A stretch of DNA of 64,000 nt from Solibacillus sp. FSL R7-0682 (GTDB lineage: Bacteria; Bacillota; Bacilli; Bacillales_A; Planococcaceae), in assembly GCF_038005985.1 (NCBI RefSeq), contig NZ_JBBOUI010000001.1, positions 2,810,001-2,874,000 on the forward strand, read 5' to 3'. The translations under genes were made by a program, and so were the position numbers. A model generated the notes under the pieces. It had not been told where the DNA came from. It saw nothing but the letters and a program-made list of their open reading frames with translations, and did no database searches. Positions 26,190 through 35,015 of this stretch are shown here, piece after piece (within the stretch, counting starts at the first letter, position 1; the number at the start of each line of letters is the position of its first letter).

Positions 26190-26222
26190 AAGAAAAGGAG
26201 CGAGATTTCTCCAGCTCCTTTC
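26190..26222 (-). terminator. Terminator after the membrane protein gene
   Basis: AAAGGAGC pairs with GCTCCTTT on the minus strand, followed by TCTTTTATAG. Confidence 0.65.
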
Positions 26223-26242
26223 ATAATAAATTAAAATTAGTT

Positions 26243-26797
26243 TCACAAGAAATACATCCATGCACCTATGATGACCGCTAGCCCTAGAACGCCCGAAATT
26301 GTAAAATAAATAATTTTCATTAAGATACCACTTATTAGCCATAGTACACAATTAATAATTAACATTGTATAGAGCATTTCATTATTATTTGAATAATAGG
26401 TTAAACAAATTTTAACTGTAACGCCTAATACAGCTAATGCCATTGCAAGTTGAAGCATTATTGCCAATAGTTTATTTCTTTTTGAAAAATAGAATGCTCC
26501 AATCAAACAAGCTATTGCAAATATTCCAGCAACTGCAATTACAACCCATTCATACTGAATGGTAAACAATAATAAAATCATTATTGCAGCGGTTATTGGA
26601 AATATAGATACAAAAGTCCATTTTCTACGTTTTTCTACGTTGCGTATCGCCTGTTTAGCGTTTCCTGTAATTTCTTGTTCATTGTTCCCTTCTGAGTACA
26701 AAGTCATTAAAAAATCACAATAATGTTCAGGAAGCAATTTATTTTGTTTCCAAAACGTAATTTCGTTCATAATAATTTGCTTTTTAGGATTTGACAT
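26243..26797 (-). CDS. Hypothetical membrane protein
   Basis: 184 residues. A soluble N-terminal region (ITFWKQNKLLPEHYCDFLMT) and a basic stretch before residue 60 are followed by about five membrane helices through the C-terminus. The N-terminal W-K-x-N-x-LLP-x-x-YC-x-FL-x-x-LY pattern recurs in Bacillales membrane proteins without assigned function. Its own terminator follows, and it is probably monocistronic. No enzyme motif is visible. Confidence 0.65.
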   Translation of the reverse strand: MSNPKKQIIMNEITFWKQNKLLPEHYCDFLMTLYSEGNNEQEITGNAKQAIRNVEKRRKWTFVSIFPITAAIMILLLFTIQYEWVVIAVAGIFAIACLIGAFYFSKRNKLLAIMLQLAMALAVLGVTVKICLTYYSNNNEMLYTMLIINCVLWLISGILMKIIYFTISGVLGLAVIIGAWMYFL

Positions 26798-26992
26798 AGT
26801 TATACTCCAAATCTTTCATTATGTATTCGTATATACCTAATATTTTAAGTAATTAGAATCTTTCTTACATCGGTATAAAGTAGCAACCTACTGATTCAAT
26901 TCCATAACTTTATAGCTAATACTTACAAAAAATACGAGCTTATGTATTTATTTTATGGAATAAAACGGATATTACCTTCAAATATCCCAAAA

Positions 26993-27040
26993 AGAAAAGA
27001 AGCTTCCTATAAGTATTACCTTAAAAGGAGCTCCTTTCCA
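26993..27040 (-). terminator. Probable terminator after rpoD
   Basis: On the minus strand GGAGCTCCT pairs imperfectly with AGGAAGCTTC, followed by TTTTCTTTTT. It lies just behind the rpoD stop. Confidence 0.5.
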
Positions 27041-27047
27041 TTTAATA

Positions 27048-28175
27048 TTATTCTAAGAAATCTTTTAAGCGTTTTGAACGAGAAGGGTGACGTAATTTAC
27101 GTAATGCCTTTGCCTCGATTTGACGAATACGCTCACGCGTAACACCAAATACTTTACCTACTTCTTCAAGTGTACGTGTACGACCATCATCTAAACCGAA
27201 GCGTAAACGTAATACATTCTCTTCACGGTCTGTTAATGTATCAAGGACATCTTCTAGCTGCTCTTTTAATAGTTCATATGCAGCGTGATCTGATGGTGAT
27301 TGTGCTTCAGAATCCTCGATAAAATCGCCTAAATGCGAATCATCTTCTTCACCAATCGGTGTTTCTAGAGATACTGGCTCTTGTGCAATTTTTAAAATTT
27401 CACGAACCTTTTCAGGTGTTAAGTCCATTTCTTCACCAATTTCTTCTGGAGAAGGTTCACGACCTAAGTCTTGTAATAGTTGACGCTGTACACGGATTAA
27501 CTTATTAATCGTTTCAACCATGTGTACTGGAATACGAATTGTACGGGCCTGGTCAGCAATAGCACGAGTAATTGCCTGGCGAATCCACCATGTTGCATAA
27601 GTTGAGAATTTAAACCCTTTACGGTGATCAAACTTTTCAACAGCTTTAATAAGCCCCATATTCCCCTCTTGAATTAAATCTAGGAATAACATACCACGAC
27701 CAACATAACGCTTCGCAATCGAAACTACAAGACGTAAATTCGCTTCTGCTAAACGCTTACGAGCTTCTTCATCCCCTTGCTCGATGCGCTCCGCTAAGCG
27801 AATTTCTTCTTCAGCAGAAAGTAAGTCTACACGGCCAATTTCTTTTAAATACATGCGCACTGGGTCATTGATTTTAACGCCAGGAGGAACACTTAAATCA
27901 TTTAAATCAAACGCTTCTTCACTTGCTTCTTGCTTTGAAAGTGCCTCTTCTTCAAATTCTTCTTTTCCTTCAACAGTTATATCATTTTTTTCGATTTCGT
28001 CAGCAAAGTTAAAAATTTCTTCATTTTCTACATCAAAAAATGAGAGCGTATCCGAAATTTCCTTCATCGACATTTCTCCAACTTGCTTTGCTTTCTGTAA
28101 AAGTTGTTTTTTAACTTCTTCTAACGAAAGCCCGTTTACCACTGTATCTTTTGAATGTTTTGACTTGTCCGCCAT
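27048..28175 (-). CDS. rpoD: RNA polymerase primary sigma factor (sigma A)
   Basis: About 375 residues: region 1.1 acidic N-terminus, then region 1.2 ([21 protein letters not shown]), region 2 with [20 protein letters not shown] and the -10 reading helix [17 protein letters not shown], and region 4 with [20 protein letters not shown] for -35 recognition. Start MADKSKHSK (ATG 28173-28175) follows GAAGGAGG. It forms the dnaG-rpoD pair of the macromolecular synthesis operon; rpsU has its own site at 49 kb, as in Bacillus. Confidence 0.95.
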   Translation of the reverse strand: MADKSKHSKDTVVNGLSLEEVKKQLLQKAKQVGEMSMKEISDTLSFFDVENEEIFNFADEIEKNDITVEGKEEFEEEALSKQEASEEAFDLNDLSVPPGVKINDPVRMYLKEIGRVDLLSAEEEIRLAERIEQGDEEARKRLAEANLRLVVSIAKRYVGRGMLFLDLIQEGNMGLIKAVEKFDHRKGFKFSTYATWWIRQAITRAIADQARTIRIPVHMVETINKLIRVQRQLLQDLGREPSPEEIGEEMDLTPEKVREILKIAQEPVSLETPIGEEDDSHLGDFIEDSEAQSPSDHAAYELLKEQLEDVLDTLTDREENVLRLRFGLDDGRTRTLEEVGKVFGVTRERIRQIEAKALRKLRHPSRSKRLKDFLE

Positions 28176-28205
28176 AAACCTTCCTCCTTCTAAAAACAAA
28201 TCGCG

Positions 28206-30032
28206 TTAAATGCCCTTAATCAATTTAGTTAATTGTATTACTTGTTGGGCAATTTCAAGTGCTCGCCTATGTTCGTGCATCTTTTCCGCTTCTCTTTGAT
28301 CATGTTTTAATTGCTCAATTTGCATTTCCATTCGATGTTTATCAATCCGTTTTATGCAATCATTTATTTCCGCTTCTCCATTTTCTGGATCTCGGTCAAT
28401 ATATGCCGCTTCCATTACTATTTTACGTAAATCATTGTCATTTAAAACCTCGACAAATCGATGGAAATCCGCTATTTCATACTCTTCATAAAAACCAACT
28501 AAACGAACAAATACTGCCAAGTATTCTTCATGAATAAATGGTTCATTGTTACCGTCTTTTAATACTTTATTCACAACATTCACATCATGTAACATATGCG
28601 CTAACAATAGGCTTTCTGCTCGATCCGTTGCCGTTTTTGGTCGACTCGTTTGAACAAGCTCAATAGGTTGCTTTAATGCGTTTTGATGCCGTTTTTGTTC
28701 TTTTGCACTATCTGCCACTAATTTTCTTAACTGTGCGCTAATCGCTTCTTGAGAAATATTCGTTTCATTGGATAACTGGCGAATATATAAATCCCGTTCA
28801 GTAGGAGACGTATTATTTTTAAGTGTTTCTAGAACTTCTTGAATGTACTGTAGTGTATCATTTTCAAACTGGAAATTTTTCCCGCGCTTCGCATGCATCA
28901 TCATGAATGCGATATAAGCATGGGGCTTTTCAATTATTTGATTAGTAAATGCATCCTGACCATACGTACGTATATATTCATCAGGATCCAGTTTATTTGG
29001 TAAAACAGCGACTTCCACTTTCAACTGCTCTTCATGAAGCATTTGTGCAGCACGTTTGGCAGCCTCAAAACCAGCATTATCACCATCGTAGCAAATCGTA
29101 ATTTGCTGAACTAAGCGTTTTAACTTTGTAATATGCTGGGGTGTAAGTGACGTACCCATCGTTGCTACTGCATTATAGACACCTGCTCGATTAGCAGCTA
29201 AAACATCAATGAAGCCTTCCATTAATATGACTTGTCTTGATTTTCGAACCGCTGCACGTGCCTTATCTAAATTGTATAGCACTTGACTTTTATGGAAAAT
29301 CGGTGTTTCTGGACTATTTAAATACTTAGCTTCTTCGCCATCCGTGTTTAATATCCTTCCTGAAAATGCGATTGTCTTACCATTTTCGTCTCGGATCGGA
29401 AACATAATCCGTCCTCGGAATCGATCAAAGTATGTCCCATCACTTTCCTTTTGGATAATTAGACCACTTTCAGCCATTTCTACTAAATCGTATTCTTTTC
29501 GTTCTAAAAGAATTGAGAGCGTGTCCCAATTTGGTAAAGCCCATCCTATCTGATGTGTTTCGATTTGCTCACGTGTAAATCCTCTTTCAAACAAATAATT
29601 TAATGCGGGTTCGCCGTCTTCAGTATTCATTAAAATATGATGATAAAATTCGACAGCAAAAGCATGTGCATCGCGCATCTGTTGTTCTTTTTTCGAGGAA
29701 GGATTACTTGTCCCAAATTGGTCTGACTGAACTTCCATTTCGAGTGGAATACCCGCTCGTTGACCTAGCTTTACAAGTGCATCTGGAAATGTTAGATGTT
29801 CCATATCCATTACGAACGTAATTGCATTCCCTCCAGCACCGCAGCCAAAACAGTGGAATATCTGTTTTTCTTGGGACACGGAAAAAGAGGGTGTTTGCTC
29901 CCCATGAAATGGACATAATCCAAACCAGTTGCGCCCTCTTTTCGTTAGCTGCATATAATCGCTTATGACATCGACTATATCAGACTGTGAACGAATCTGC
30001 TCAATCACATGTTCAGGTATTTTTCCAGCCAT
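28206..30032 (-). CDS. dnaG: DNA primase
   Basis: 608 residues: N-terminal zinc-binding domain with C40, H43, C61 and C64 (CPFH ... CFGC), a TOPRIM core with VILMEGFIDVLAANRAGV and CYDGDNAGFEAAKRA, and a C-terminal helicase-interacting domain. It synthesises RNA primers at the replication fork with DnaB/DnaC helicase. Located just upstream of rpoD. About 260 bp of AT-rich DNA upstream (30033-30257) holds its promoter region; I could not single out one promoter. Confidence 0.95.
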   Translation of the reverse strand: MAGKIPEHVIEQIRSQSDIVDVISDYMQLTKRGRNWFGLCPFHGEQTPSFSVSQEKQIFHCFGCGAGGNAITFVMDMEHLTFPDALVKLGQRAGIPLEMEVQSDQFGTSNPSSKKEQQMRDAHAFAVEFYHHILMNTEDGEPALNYLFERGFTREQIETHQIGWALPNWDTLSILLERKEYDLVEMAESGLIIQKESDGTYFDRFRGRIMFPIRDENGKTIAFSGRILNTDGEEAKYLNSPETPIFHKSQVLYNLDKARAAVRKSRQVILMEGFIDVLAANRAGVYNAVATMGTSLTPQHITKLKRLVQQITICYDGDNAGFEAAKRAAQMLHEEQLKVEVAVLPNKLDPDEYIRTYGQDAFTNQIIEKPHAYIAFMMMHAKRGKNFQFENDTLQYIQEVLETLKNNTSPTERDLYIRQLSNETNISQEAISAQLRKLVADSAKEQKRHQNALKQPIELVQTSRPKTATDRAESLLLAHMLHDVNVVNKVLKDGNNEPFIHEEYLAVFVRLVGFYEEYEIADFHRFVEVLNDNDLRKIVMEAAYIDRDPENGEAEINDCIKRIDKHRMEMQIEQLKHDQREAEKMHEHRRALEIAQQVIQLTKLIKGI

Positions 30033-30257
30033 TTAATCACCATCTACACTATTCGAGAAAAATAAAAAAAATCCTCTATTATACGACAATTTTTTTAGAT
30101 TTTCATTTGTTCTTCTCTTTAAATTATATTTTTACCACAATTTTATTATTATAAAACAAAAAGCCTATTATCGCTATATTTTTTTGAAATTCTGCACGTA
30201 AAATAGCATTAATCATACTAAAATTGCATTTTATTTCTATATAATCTTTTTTTTGAC

Positions 30258-30287
30258 TAAAAAAACCCCTCTTTTACAAGAGGTGGC
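30258..30287 (-). terminator. Terminator after yqfL
   Basis: CCTCTT and AAGAGG form a tight stem with a short loop on the minus strand, followed by GGTTTTTTT. Confidence 0.8.
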
Positions 30288-30296
30288 TTTTGAATG

Positions 30297-31112
30297 CTAT
30301 TTATTGTCATTTTCTAGCATATCTAAAATCTTTTGAGCAGTTTCTTCTACTGCTCGATTCGTAACGTCAATATATCGACAACCTATTTTATCAACAATGT
30401 GATGAAAATAGCGAATTTCTTGCTCAATACGTTCCTGCTGAGCATAAAAGGCGTTTTCCGTTAAACCAAGTGTAATTAATCTCTCTTTTCGGATATAGTT
30501 TAATTTCTCTGTGGAGATGACTAATCCAAAGCATTTTTTTGGATCAATTTGCATTAACTCGATCGGCATATCTACTTCTGGAACTAGTGGGACATTCGCC
30601 ACTTTATAGCTTTTATGAGCTAAATATTGAGATAAAGGGGTCTTTGAAGTTCGTGACACCCCAATTAATACAATGTCCGCCAATAAAATTCCCCTTGGGT
30701 CCTGTCCATCATCATATTTCACAGCAAATTCAATTGCTTCGATTTTTTTAAAATAATCATCATCCAATTGATGAACTAACCCTGGCTTTTGTAAAGGCTT
30801 TTCATTAAAGGAATGTTCGATTAAGTCCAACATGGAGCCTAATAAATCTATAACAGGTACGCCGTGCGCACGGGCTAGCAGCTGTAGCTCCTCCCGCATT
30901 TCCTTTGCAACAAGCGTAAATACGATTGTTGCTTGATTCATTTCAGCAATTTGCACGATTTTTTCCAGTAACTCAATTTTGTTAATACGTGGGAATTTTC
31001 TAATGCGTACTTTTTCAAAATTTGGTCGGAATTGACTTACTACAGCTCTTACAGCATTTTCACCTGTTTCACCAACTGAATCAGAAACGACAAAAATTGT
31101 TAATTTTTTCAA
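30297..31112 (-). CDS. yqfL: PPDK regulatory protein-like kinase/pyrophosphorylase (DUF299)
   Basis: 271 residues starting IFVVSDSVGETGENA, the DUF299 hallmark, with P-loop GVSRTSKT at 151-158. The family reversibly phosphorylates pyruvate phosphate dikinase (or PEP synthetase) on Thr using ADP. In B. subtilis YqfL also modulates CcpN activity; here it is 9 nt downstream of ccpN, consistent with that role. It starts with TTG after GGAGAT. Confidence 0.88.
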   Translation of the reverse strand: MKKLTIFVVSDSVGETGENAVRAVVSQFRPNFEKVRIRKFPRINKIELLEKIVQIAEMNQATIVFTLVAKEMREELQLLARAHGVPVIDLLGSMLDLIEHSFNEKPLQKPGLVHQLDDDYFKKIEAIEFAVKYDDGQDPRGILLADIVLIGVSRTSKTPLSQYLAHKSYKVANVPLVPEVDMPIELMQIDPKKCFGLVISTEKLNYIRKERLITLGLTENAFYAQQERIEQEIRYFHHIVDKIGCRYIDVTNRAVEETAQKILDMLENDNK

Positions 31113-31121
31113 GTTAATCTC

Positions 31122-31760
31122 CTATAAATCATGTGTTTCTGCTAATGAAATAAATGCACGAGTAATATTTGTTTTTGTTAATCTTCCTATAATCTCCAAC
31201 CCATTTTCAGTTTCATTCACAACTGGCATCGAATCAATTTCTCGTTCTATTAATCGTTTTGCTGCAATTACTAATGAATCTGAATTAAAACAATAAGCAA
31301 TGTTTGGCATTCTCGTCATAATAATATGTACCGGCATTTTGTTTAGTTCTTGCGTTCCAATGCTTGATCGTAAAAGGTCTTTACGTGATAATACGCCTTG
31401 TAAATATTGATTGTTGTCCACTACAAATAATGTTCCTACGTCCTTTGAAAACATATGGATAATGGCATCATACACCGTCATGCTCTCAGGTACCATTACT
31501 GGTTCTGACCGAAAATCCTTCACTTTTAGATTTAGCATTGATTCTGTAATGGCTACTGCTGATTTTTTCCCAGCATAAAAATAGCCGACACGTGGTCGCG
31601 CATCTAAAAATCCGGCCATTGTCAGAATTGCTAAGTCTGGTCTTAAAGTTGCCCGTGTTAAGCCTAGACGCTCAGCGATGTGTTCACCTGTGATTGGGCC
31701 ATTCTCTTTTACTATTTGCAAGATGGCATCTTGACGTTTATTGAGTTCTATTGGACTCAC
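31122..31760 (-). CDS. ccpN: CcpN-like repressor of gluconeogenesis
   Basis: About 213 residues: an HTH domain (GEHIAERLGLTRATLRPDLA) followed by two CBS domains (SMTVYDAIIHMFSKDVGTLF and the IIMTRMPNIA region). CcpN represses gapB and pckA under glycolytic conditions. I favour GTG at 31758-31760, because a TATAAT box on the minus strand (31796-31801) would start transcription close to the alternative ATG at 31788-31790, and B. subtilis CcpN begins just before IELNKRQ. The ribosome site for either start is weak. Confidence 0.85.
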   Translation of the reverse strand: MSPIELNKRQDAILQIVKENGPITGEHIAERLGLTRATLRPDLAILTMAGFLDARPRVGYFYAGKKSAVAITESMLNLKVKDFRSEPVMVPESMTVYDAIIHMFSKDVGTLFVVDNNQYLQGVLSRKDLLRSSIGTQELNKMPVHIIMTRMPNIAYCFNSDSLVIAAKRLIEREIDSMPVVNETENGLEIIGRLTKTNITRAFISLAETHDL

Positions 31761-31795
31761 CCGCTTCAAAAAAATGTTATACTTATTCATTAATT

Positions 31796-31824
31796 ATTAT
31801 ATACTATTTCGTTCTATATTGCGA
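31796..31824 (-). promoter_or_regulatory. Candidate sigma-A promoter of ccpN-yqfL
   Basis: Minus-strand TATAAT at 31796-31801 with a poor -35 (TCGCAA, 31819-31824) 17 nt away. Its position would make an mRNA starting at about 31789. Confidence 0.45.
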
Positions 31825-31879
31825 AGAAAAGAATCGCGTGCTACAATATGAGCAAAGAACAGCCTTGTTCTAACATTTT

Positions 31880-32125
31880 AACTTCATATTCAAGCAATGA
31901 TGGGATTAATAAGTATCAATTCGACCAAAGCGAGTAGGGATAGTGAAAGCCTACACAAGAATTTGAGAAACGGCACCCCTGAGCTTATTTTTAAAAGAGG
32001 TTTTTATATAACTGCTTCATGTCGGTTAATAAAAACAAGCGGGGTGGAACCGCGGGTACTTCTACATAGAATGCACTCGTCCCCGGGCATATTTTGTGCC
32101 CGGAGACGGGTGCTTTATTATTTTA
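31880..32125 (+). promoter_or_regulatory. T-box leader of glyS
   Basis: A glycyl T-box riboswitch. The conserved T-box GGGTGGAACCGCG lies at 32042-32054, where the UGGA-type bulge would pair with the uncharged tRNA 3' end. It is followed by a long GC-rich terminator hairpin (32073-32113; CCCGGGCA ... TGCCCGG core) and a T-rich run. A GGC triplet in AAACGGCACC near 31972 is the likely glycine specifier. Uncharged tRNA(Gly) should let transcription pass into glyS. Confidence 0.9.
32073..32125 (+). terminator. T-box-controlled terminator
   Basis: GCACTCGT-CCCCGGGCA pairs with TGCCCGG-AGACGGGTGC, followed by TTTATTATTTT. It overlaps the antiterminator partner of the T-box. Confidence 0.85.
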
Positions 32126-32142
32126 ATTAGGAGGAATTTTTT

Positions 32143-33531
32143 ATGGCAGAAAAATCAATGGAAACAATCGTATCTTTAGCAAAGCATCGTGGTTTTGTAT
32201 TCCCAGGCTCTGATATATACGGAGGTTTAGCAAATACTTGGGATTACGGTCCACTAGGTGTCGAATTAAAAAACAACGTTAAAAAAGCTTGGTGGCAAAA
32301 ATTCGTTCAAGAATCTGAATACAATGTTGGTCTTGATGCAGCAATCTTAATGAACCCTAAAGCTTGGGTTGCATCAGGTCACGTTGGTAACTTCAACGAC
32401 CCAATGATTGACTGTAAGGCTTGTAAAGCACGTCATCGTGCAGATAAGTTAATCGAGGATGCTTCTTTAACGAAGACTGGCAAAGAAATTATCGTAGATG
32501 GTATGACATTTGATCAAATGAAGGCAAAAATGGAAGAGCTTGAAGTAGCATGTCCTGATTGCGGTAAAATTGACTTCACTGACATCCGTCAGTTCAATTT
32601 AATGTTCAAAACATTCCAAGGTGTTACAGAAAGTTCTTCAAACGAAATTTATTTACGTCCTGAGACAGCACAAGGTATTTTCGTAAACTTTAAGAACGTA
32701 CAACGTTCAATGCGTAAGCGTACACCATTTGGTATCGCACAAGTTGGTAAATCATTCCGTAACGAAATTACTCCAGGTAACTTCACGTTCCGTACACGTG
32801 AGTTCGAGCAAATGGAGCTTGAATTCTTCTGTAAACCAGGTGAAGACCTAGAATGGCACTCTTACTGGAAAAACTTCTGTAAAGATTGGTTATTAAACCT
32901 TGGTATGAAAGAAGATTCTATGCGTTTACGTGACCATGAGGAAGATGAATTATCTCACTACTCAAATGCGACAACGGATATCGAATTCCGCTTCCCATTT
33001 GGTTGGGGAGAGCTATGGGGTATCGCTGACCGTACAGACTTCGACTTAAAACAACATATGGAACATTCTGGTGAGGACTTCACATATATCGACCCAGTAA
33101 CAAATGAGCGTTACGTACCATATTGCATCGAGCCATCGTTAGGAGCTGACCGTGTAACGTTAGCATTCTTATGCGATGCTTATGATGAAGAGGTGCTTGA
33201 AGGTGATGATAAGCGTACGGTATTACGCTTCCACCCAGCTTTAGCACCATTCAAAGCAGCAGTCTTACCATTATCGAAAAAATTATCAGAAGAAGCTGGC
33301 GATGTGTGGGCAGAATTACGTAAAGCATTCCCTGTAGATTTTGATGAATCACAATCAATCGGGAAACGCTACCGTCGACAAGATGAAATTGGTACACCAT
33401 TCTGTATCACATACGACTTCGATTCTAAAGAAGACGGTCAAGTAACAGTACGCCACCGTGACTCTATGGAACAAATCCGTATGCCTATTTCAGAAGTAAA
33501 AGCATATATCGAAAAACATTTACAATTTTAA
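32143..33531 (+). CDS. glyS: Glycyl-tRNA synthetase, single-chain alpha2 type
   Basis: 462 residues of the eukaryote/archaea-like alpha2 enzyme, not the bacterial alpha2-beta2 form. Class II motifs are visible: [18 protein letters not shown] (motif 2 region near 164-181), [21 protein letters not shown], and a C-terminal motif 3 [14 protein letters not shown]. It charges tRNA(Gly). Start ATG at 32143 follows TAGGAGGA. B. subtilis also places its glycyl synthetase here between ccpN and recO, but as glyQ/glyS subunits. Confidence 0.95.
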   Translation: MAEKSMETIVSLAKHRGFVFPGSDIYGGLANTWDYGPLGVELKNNVKKAWWQKFVQESEYNVGLDAAILMNPKAWVASGHVGNFNDPMIDCKACKARHRADKLIEDASLTKTGKEIIVDGMTFDQMKAKMEELEVACPDCGKIDFTDIRQFNLMFKTFQGVTESSSNEIYLRPETAQGIFVNFKNVQRSMRKRTPFGIAQVGKSFRNEITPGNFTFRTREFEQMELEFFCKPGEDLEWHSYWKNFCKDWLLNLGMKEDSMRLRDHEEDELSHYSNATTDIEFRFPFGWGELWGIADRTDFDLKQHMEHSGEDFTYIDPVTNERYVPYCIEPSLGADRVTLAFLCDAYDEEVLEGDDKRTVLRFHPALAPFKAAVLPLSKKLSEEAGDVWAELRKAFPVDFDESQSIGKRYRRQDEIGTPFCITYDFDSKEDGQVTVRHRDSMEQIRMPISEVKAYIEKHLQF

Positions 33532-33540
33532 TTAAACAAA

Positions 33541-33670
33541 GAACCAGACAAAACAAAAATACAATTTTTCTCTTCAGAGAAAAAATTGTATTTTTTTGAT
33601 TCGCTTAAAATTTATTTTTATTATTCAAATTTTGTAAAATACAAAAGCTTTCTACTTATGTCCTAGCCTC
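33541..33670. repeat. Interspersed repeat element, copy B (with terminator hairpin)
   Basis: It matches copy A at 14414-14618: hairpin AAATACAATTTTTCTC ... AAAAAATTGTATTT, then the AT-rich right half with AAAATACAAAAGCTTTCTAC and the terminal TCCTAGCCTC. It lacks the ~75-bp middle of copy A, and its left terminal repeat is degenerate. Confidence 0.65.
33556..33598. terminator. Repeat-borne terminator after glyS
   Basis: Same hairpin as in copy A, closed by a TTCAG loop and followed by TTTTTTT. It lies about 25 nt behind the glyS stop and may also end the convergent HAD gene. Confidence 0.65.
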
Positions 33671-33679
33671 TTTGTTTCG

Positions 33680-34330
33680 TTATTTTAATAATTTATTATG
33701 TAATTCTTCCACAGTATGTACAATTTGCGTCAAATTTGTCTCCTTTAATTCCAGCTCTGATCCATAACCGTAAGTGACACCAATGCAATCCATCGTATTC
33801 GACTGAGCACCAATCATATCGTATTTTCGATCTCCTATCATAACACATGTTGAAAGTTTAGGATTTCCTAATTGACGAAGTGCTTCCTCAATCACTTCTG
33901 CCTTTAGTGTACGTGTCCCGTCTAATTCACTCCCAACGATACAATCAAAATATTGAATAAAGTGATAGTGTTCCGCAATTTTTTCAGCGAAGATAGTTGG
34001 CTTAGATGTCGCAATTGCTAATTGACAGCCTGAAGACTTTAATTGCTGTAATAAAGGAATAATCCCTTCGTATACAGTATTTTCATAAATCCCGATTGGT
34101 TTATAGCGCTCTCTATAATAATTTATCGCTTCGTCAGCCTGCCCGTCAGAAAAACCATACAGTTCCTTAAACGAAAGTTGCAATGGAGGGCCGATAAAGG
34201 CTTCTAATTGTTGCAATGTGTCAACTGTAATACCCATTTTTTTTAAAGAAAACTGGACACTTTTTGTAATTCCCTCTTTTGGATCGACTAATGTACCGTC
34301 TAAATCAAATAAAACTGTCTGATACTTCAT
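33680..34330 (-). CDS. HAD-superfamily phosphatase (phosphoglycolate phosphatase-like)
   Basis: 216 residues with nucleophile motif FDLDGTLVD at 8-16, motif II IATSKP near 104-109, the Lys region and motif III MIGDRKYDMIGAQ. The helical cap after motif I (subfamily IA) matches Gph/PpaX/YhcW-type enzymes acting on small phosphorylated metabolites. The substrate is not determined. It stands alone, convergent to glyS. Confidence 0.83.
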   Translation of the reverse strand: MKYQTVLFDLDGTLVDPKEGITKSVQFSLKKMGITVDTLQQLEAFIGPPLQLSFKELYGFSDGQADEAINYYRERYKPIGIYENTVYEGIIPLLQQLKSSGCQLAIATSKPTIFAEKIAEHYHFIQYFDCIVGSELDGTRTLKAEVIEEALRQLGNPKLSTCVMIGDRKYDMIGAQSNTMDCIGVTYGYGSELELKETNLTQIVHTVEELHNKLLK

Positions 34331-34380
34331 ATTACCACCATCGCTTTCTATATCTAAACTGTCATTATCATACTAAATAT

Positions 34381-34434
34381 TTTTGTTCGTAACAAAGAAC
34401 AAAATGAACAAAATGAACAAAAATAAGTTATAAT
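34381..34434 (+). promoter_or_regulatory. Promoter overlapped by tandem GAACAAAAT repeats
   Basis: Three tandem 9-mers (GAACAAAAT at 34397, 34406 and a variant at 34415) with an inverted copy TTTTGTTC at 34381-34388. A -35-like TGAACA (34405-34410) lies inside them, and a perfect TATAAT follows at 34429-34434, 18 nt later. The repeats look like operator sites; the regulator is unknown. Confidence 0.45.
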
Positions 34435-34467
34435 TTTTAAAAAATCACTTAATTTGGAGGTATGCAC

Positions 34468-34932
34468 ATGTTTTTTCAGTTAAAAGATAAGGCTACGAAG
34501 GAAAAAGAAACTTATGACTTACTAGTTGAACTTGTTAAAGCAGTACTCCATTATGAATGCCCTGAACACCGGGCAAATTATCATATACTCTACTCAGCAA
34601 ATCATCAATTGGAAATGTACCAGGAAGCACAAGCTTGTTATCGCCTTAATTGTAATCCTTCAACGAGTTTAGGTAATTTTAGTGCTGAAGCATACCAGCT
34701 AGCAACAAAAAAATACAATCAGCTCTATACAACTATTCGTGGTTACATGCATTTAAGTGAGGAATCACATCGTGAGCATTTTAATCACCACTTCCGATTC
34801 CATAAAGAAAAAATTGAGGTGATGCATGCACTTTTTCAAAAAAAGCAAGAACGTCGACTGTTAAATTTAGAACAGGCTTTTTTTGAAGGCTTAAAAGAAG
34901 ATTTACTGCCTATTCTTACTCAGCTTGAATAG
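34468..34932 (+). CDS. Hypothetical cytosolic protein
   Basis: About 154 residues, rich in His, Gln, Glu and Leu, with predicted long helices (for example FHKEKIEVMHALFQKKQERR near the C-terminus); no membrane segment or known motif recognised. ATG at 34468 follows GGAGG by 7 nt; an ATG at 34462 is too close to it. Directly upstream of the EcsC-family gene, so the two are probably cotranscribed from the repeat-bearing promoter at 34.4 kb. Confidence 0.65.
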   Translation: MFFQLKDKATKEKETYDLLVELVKAVLHYECPEHRANYHILYSANHQLEMYQEAQACYRLNCNPSTSLGNFSAEAYQLATKKYNQLYTTIRGYMHLSEESHREHFNHHFRFHKEKIEVMHALFQKKQERRLLNLEQAFFEGLKEDLLPILTQLE

Positions 34933-35015
34933 GTCGCTTGATAATCGATACAAATGAATCTTTTTCCTACCACTTTCCGTATAGCTATCAAGGAAAAAAC
35001 TTAGGGGGCACAGTA

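Noticed and set aside
26942-27142. Plus-strand frame opposite the end of rpoD
   Set aside because: It overlaps the rpoD terminator and coding region antisense, without a ribosome site.
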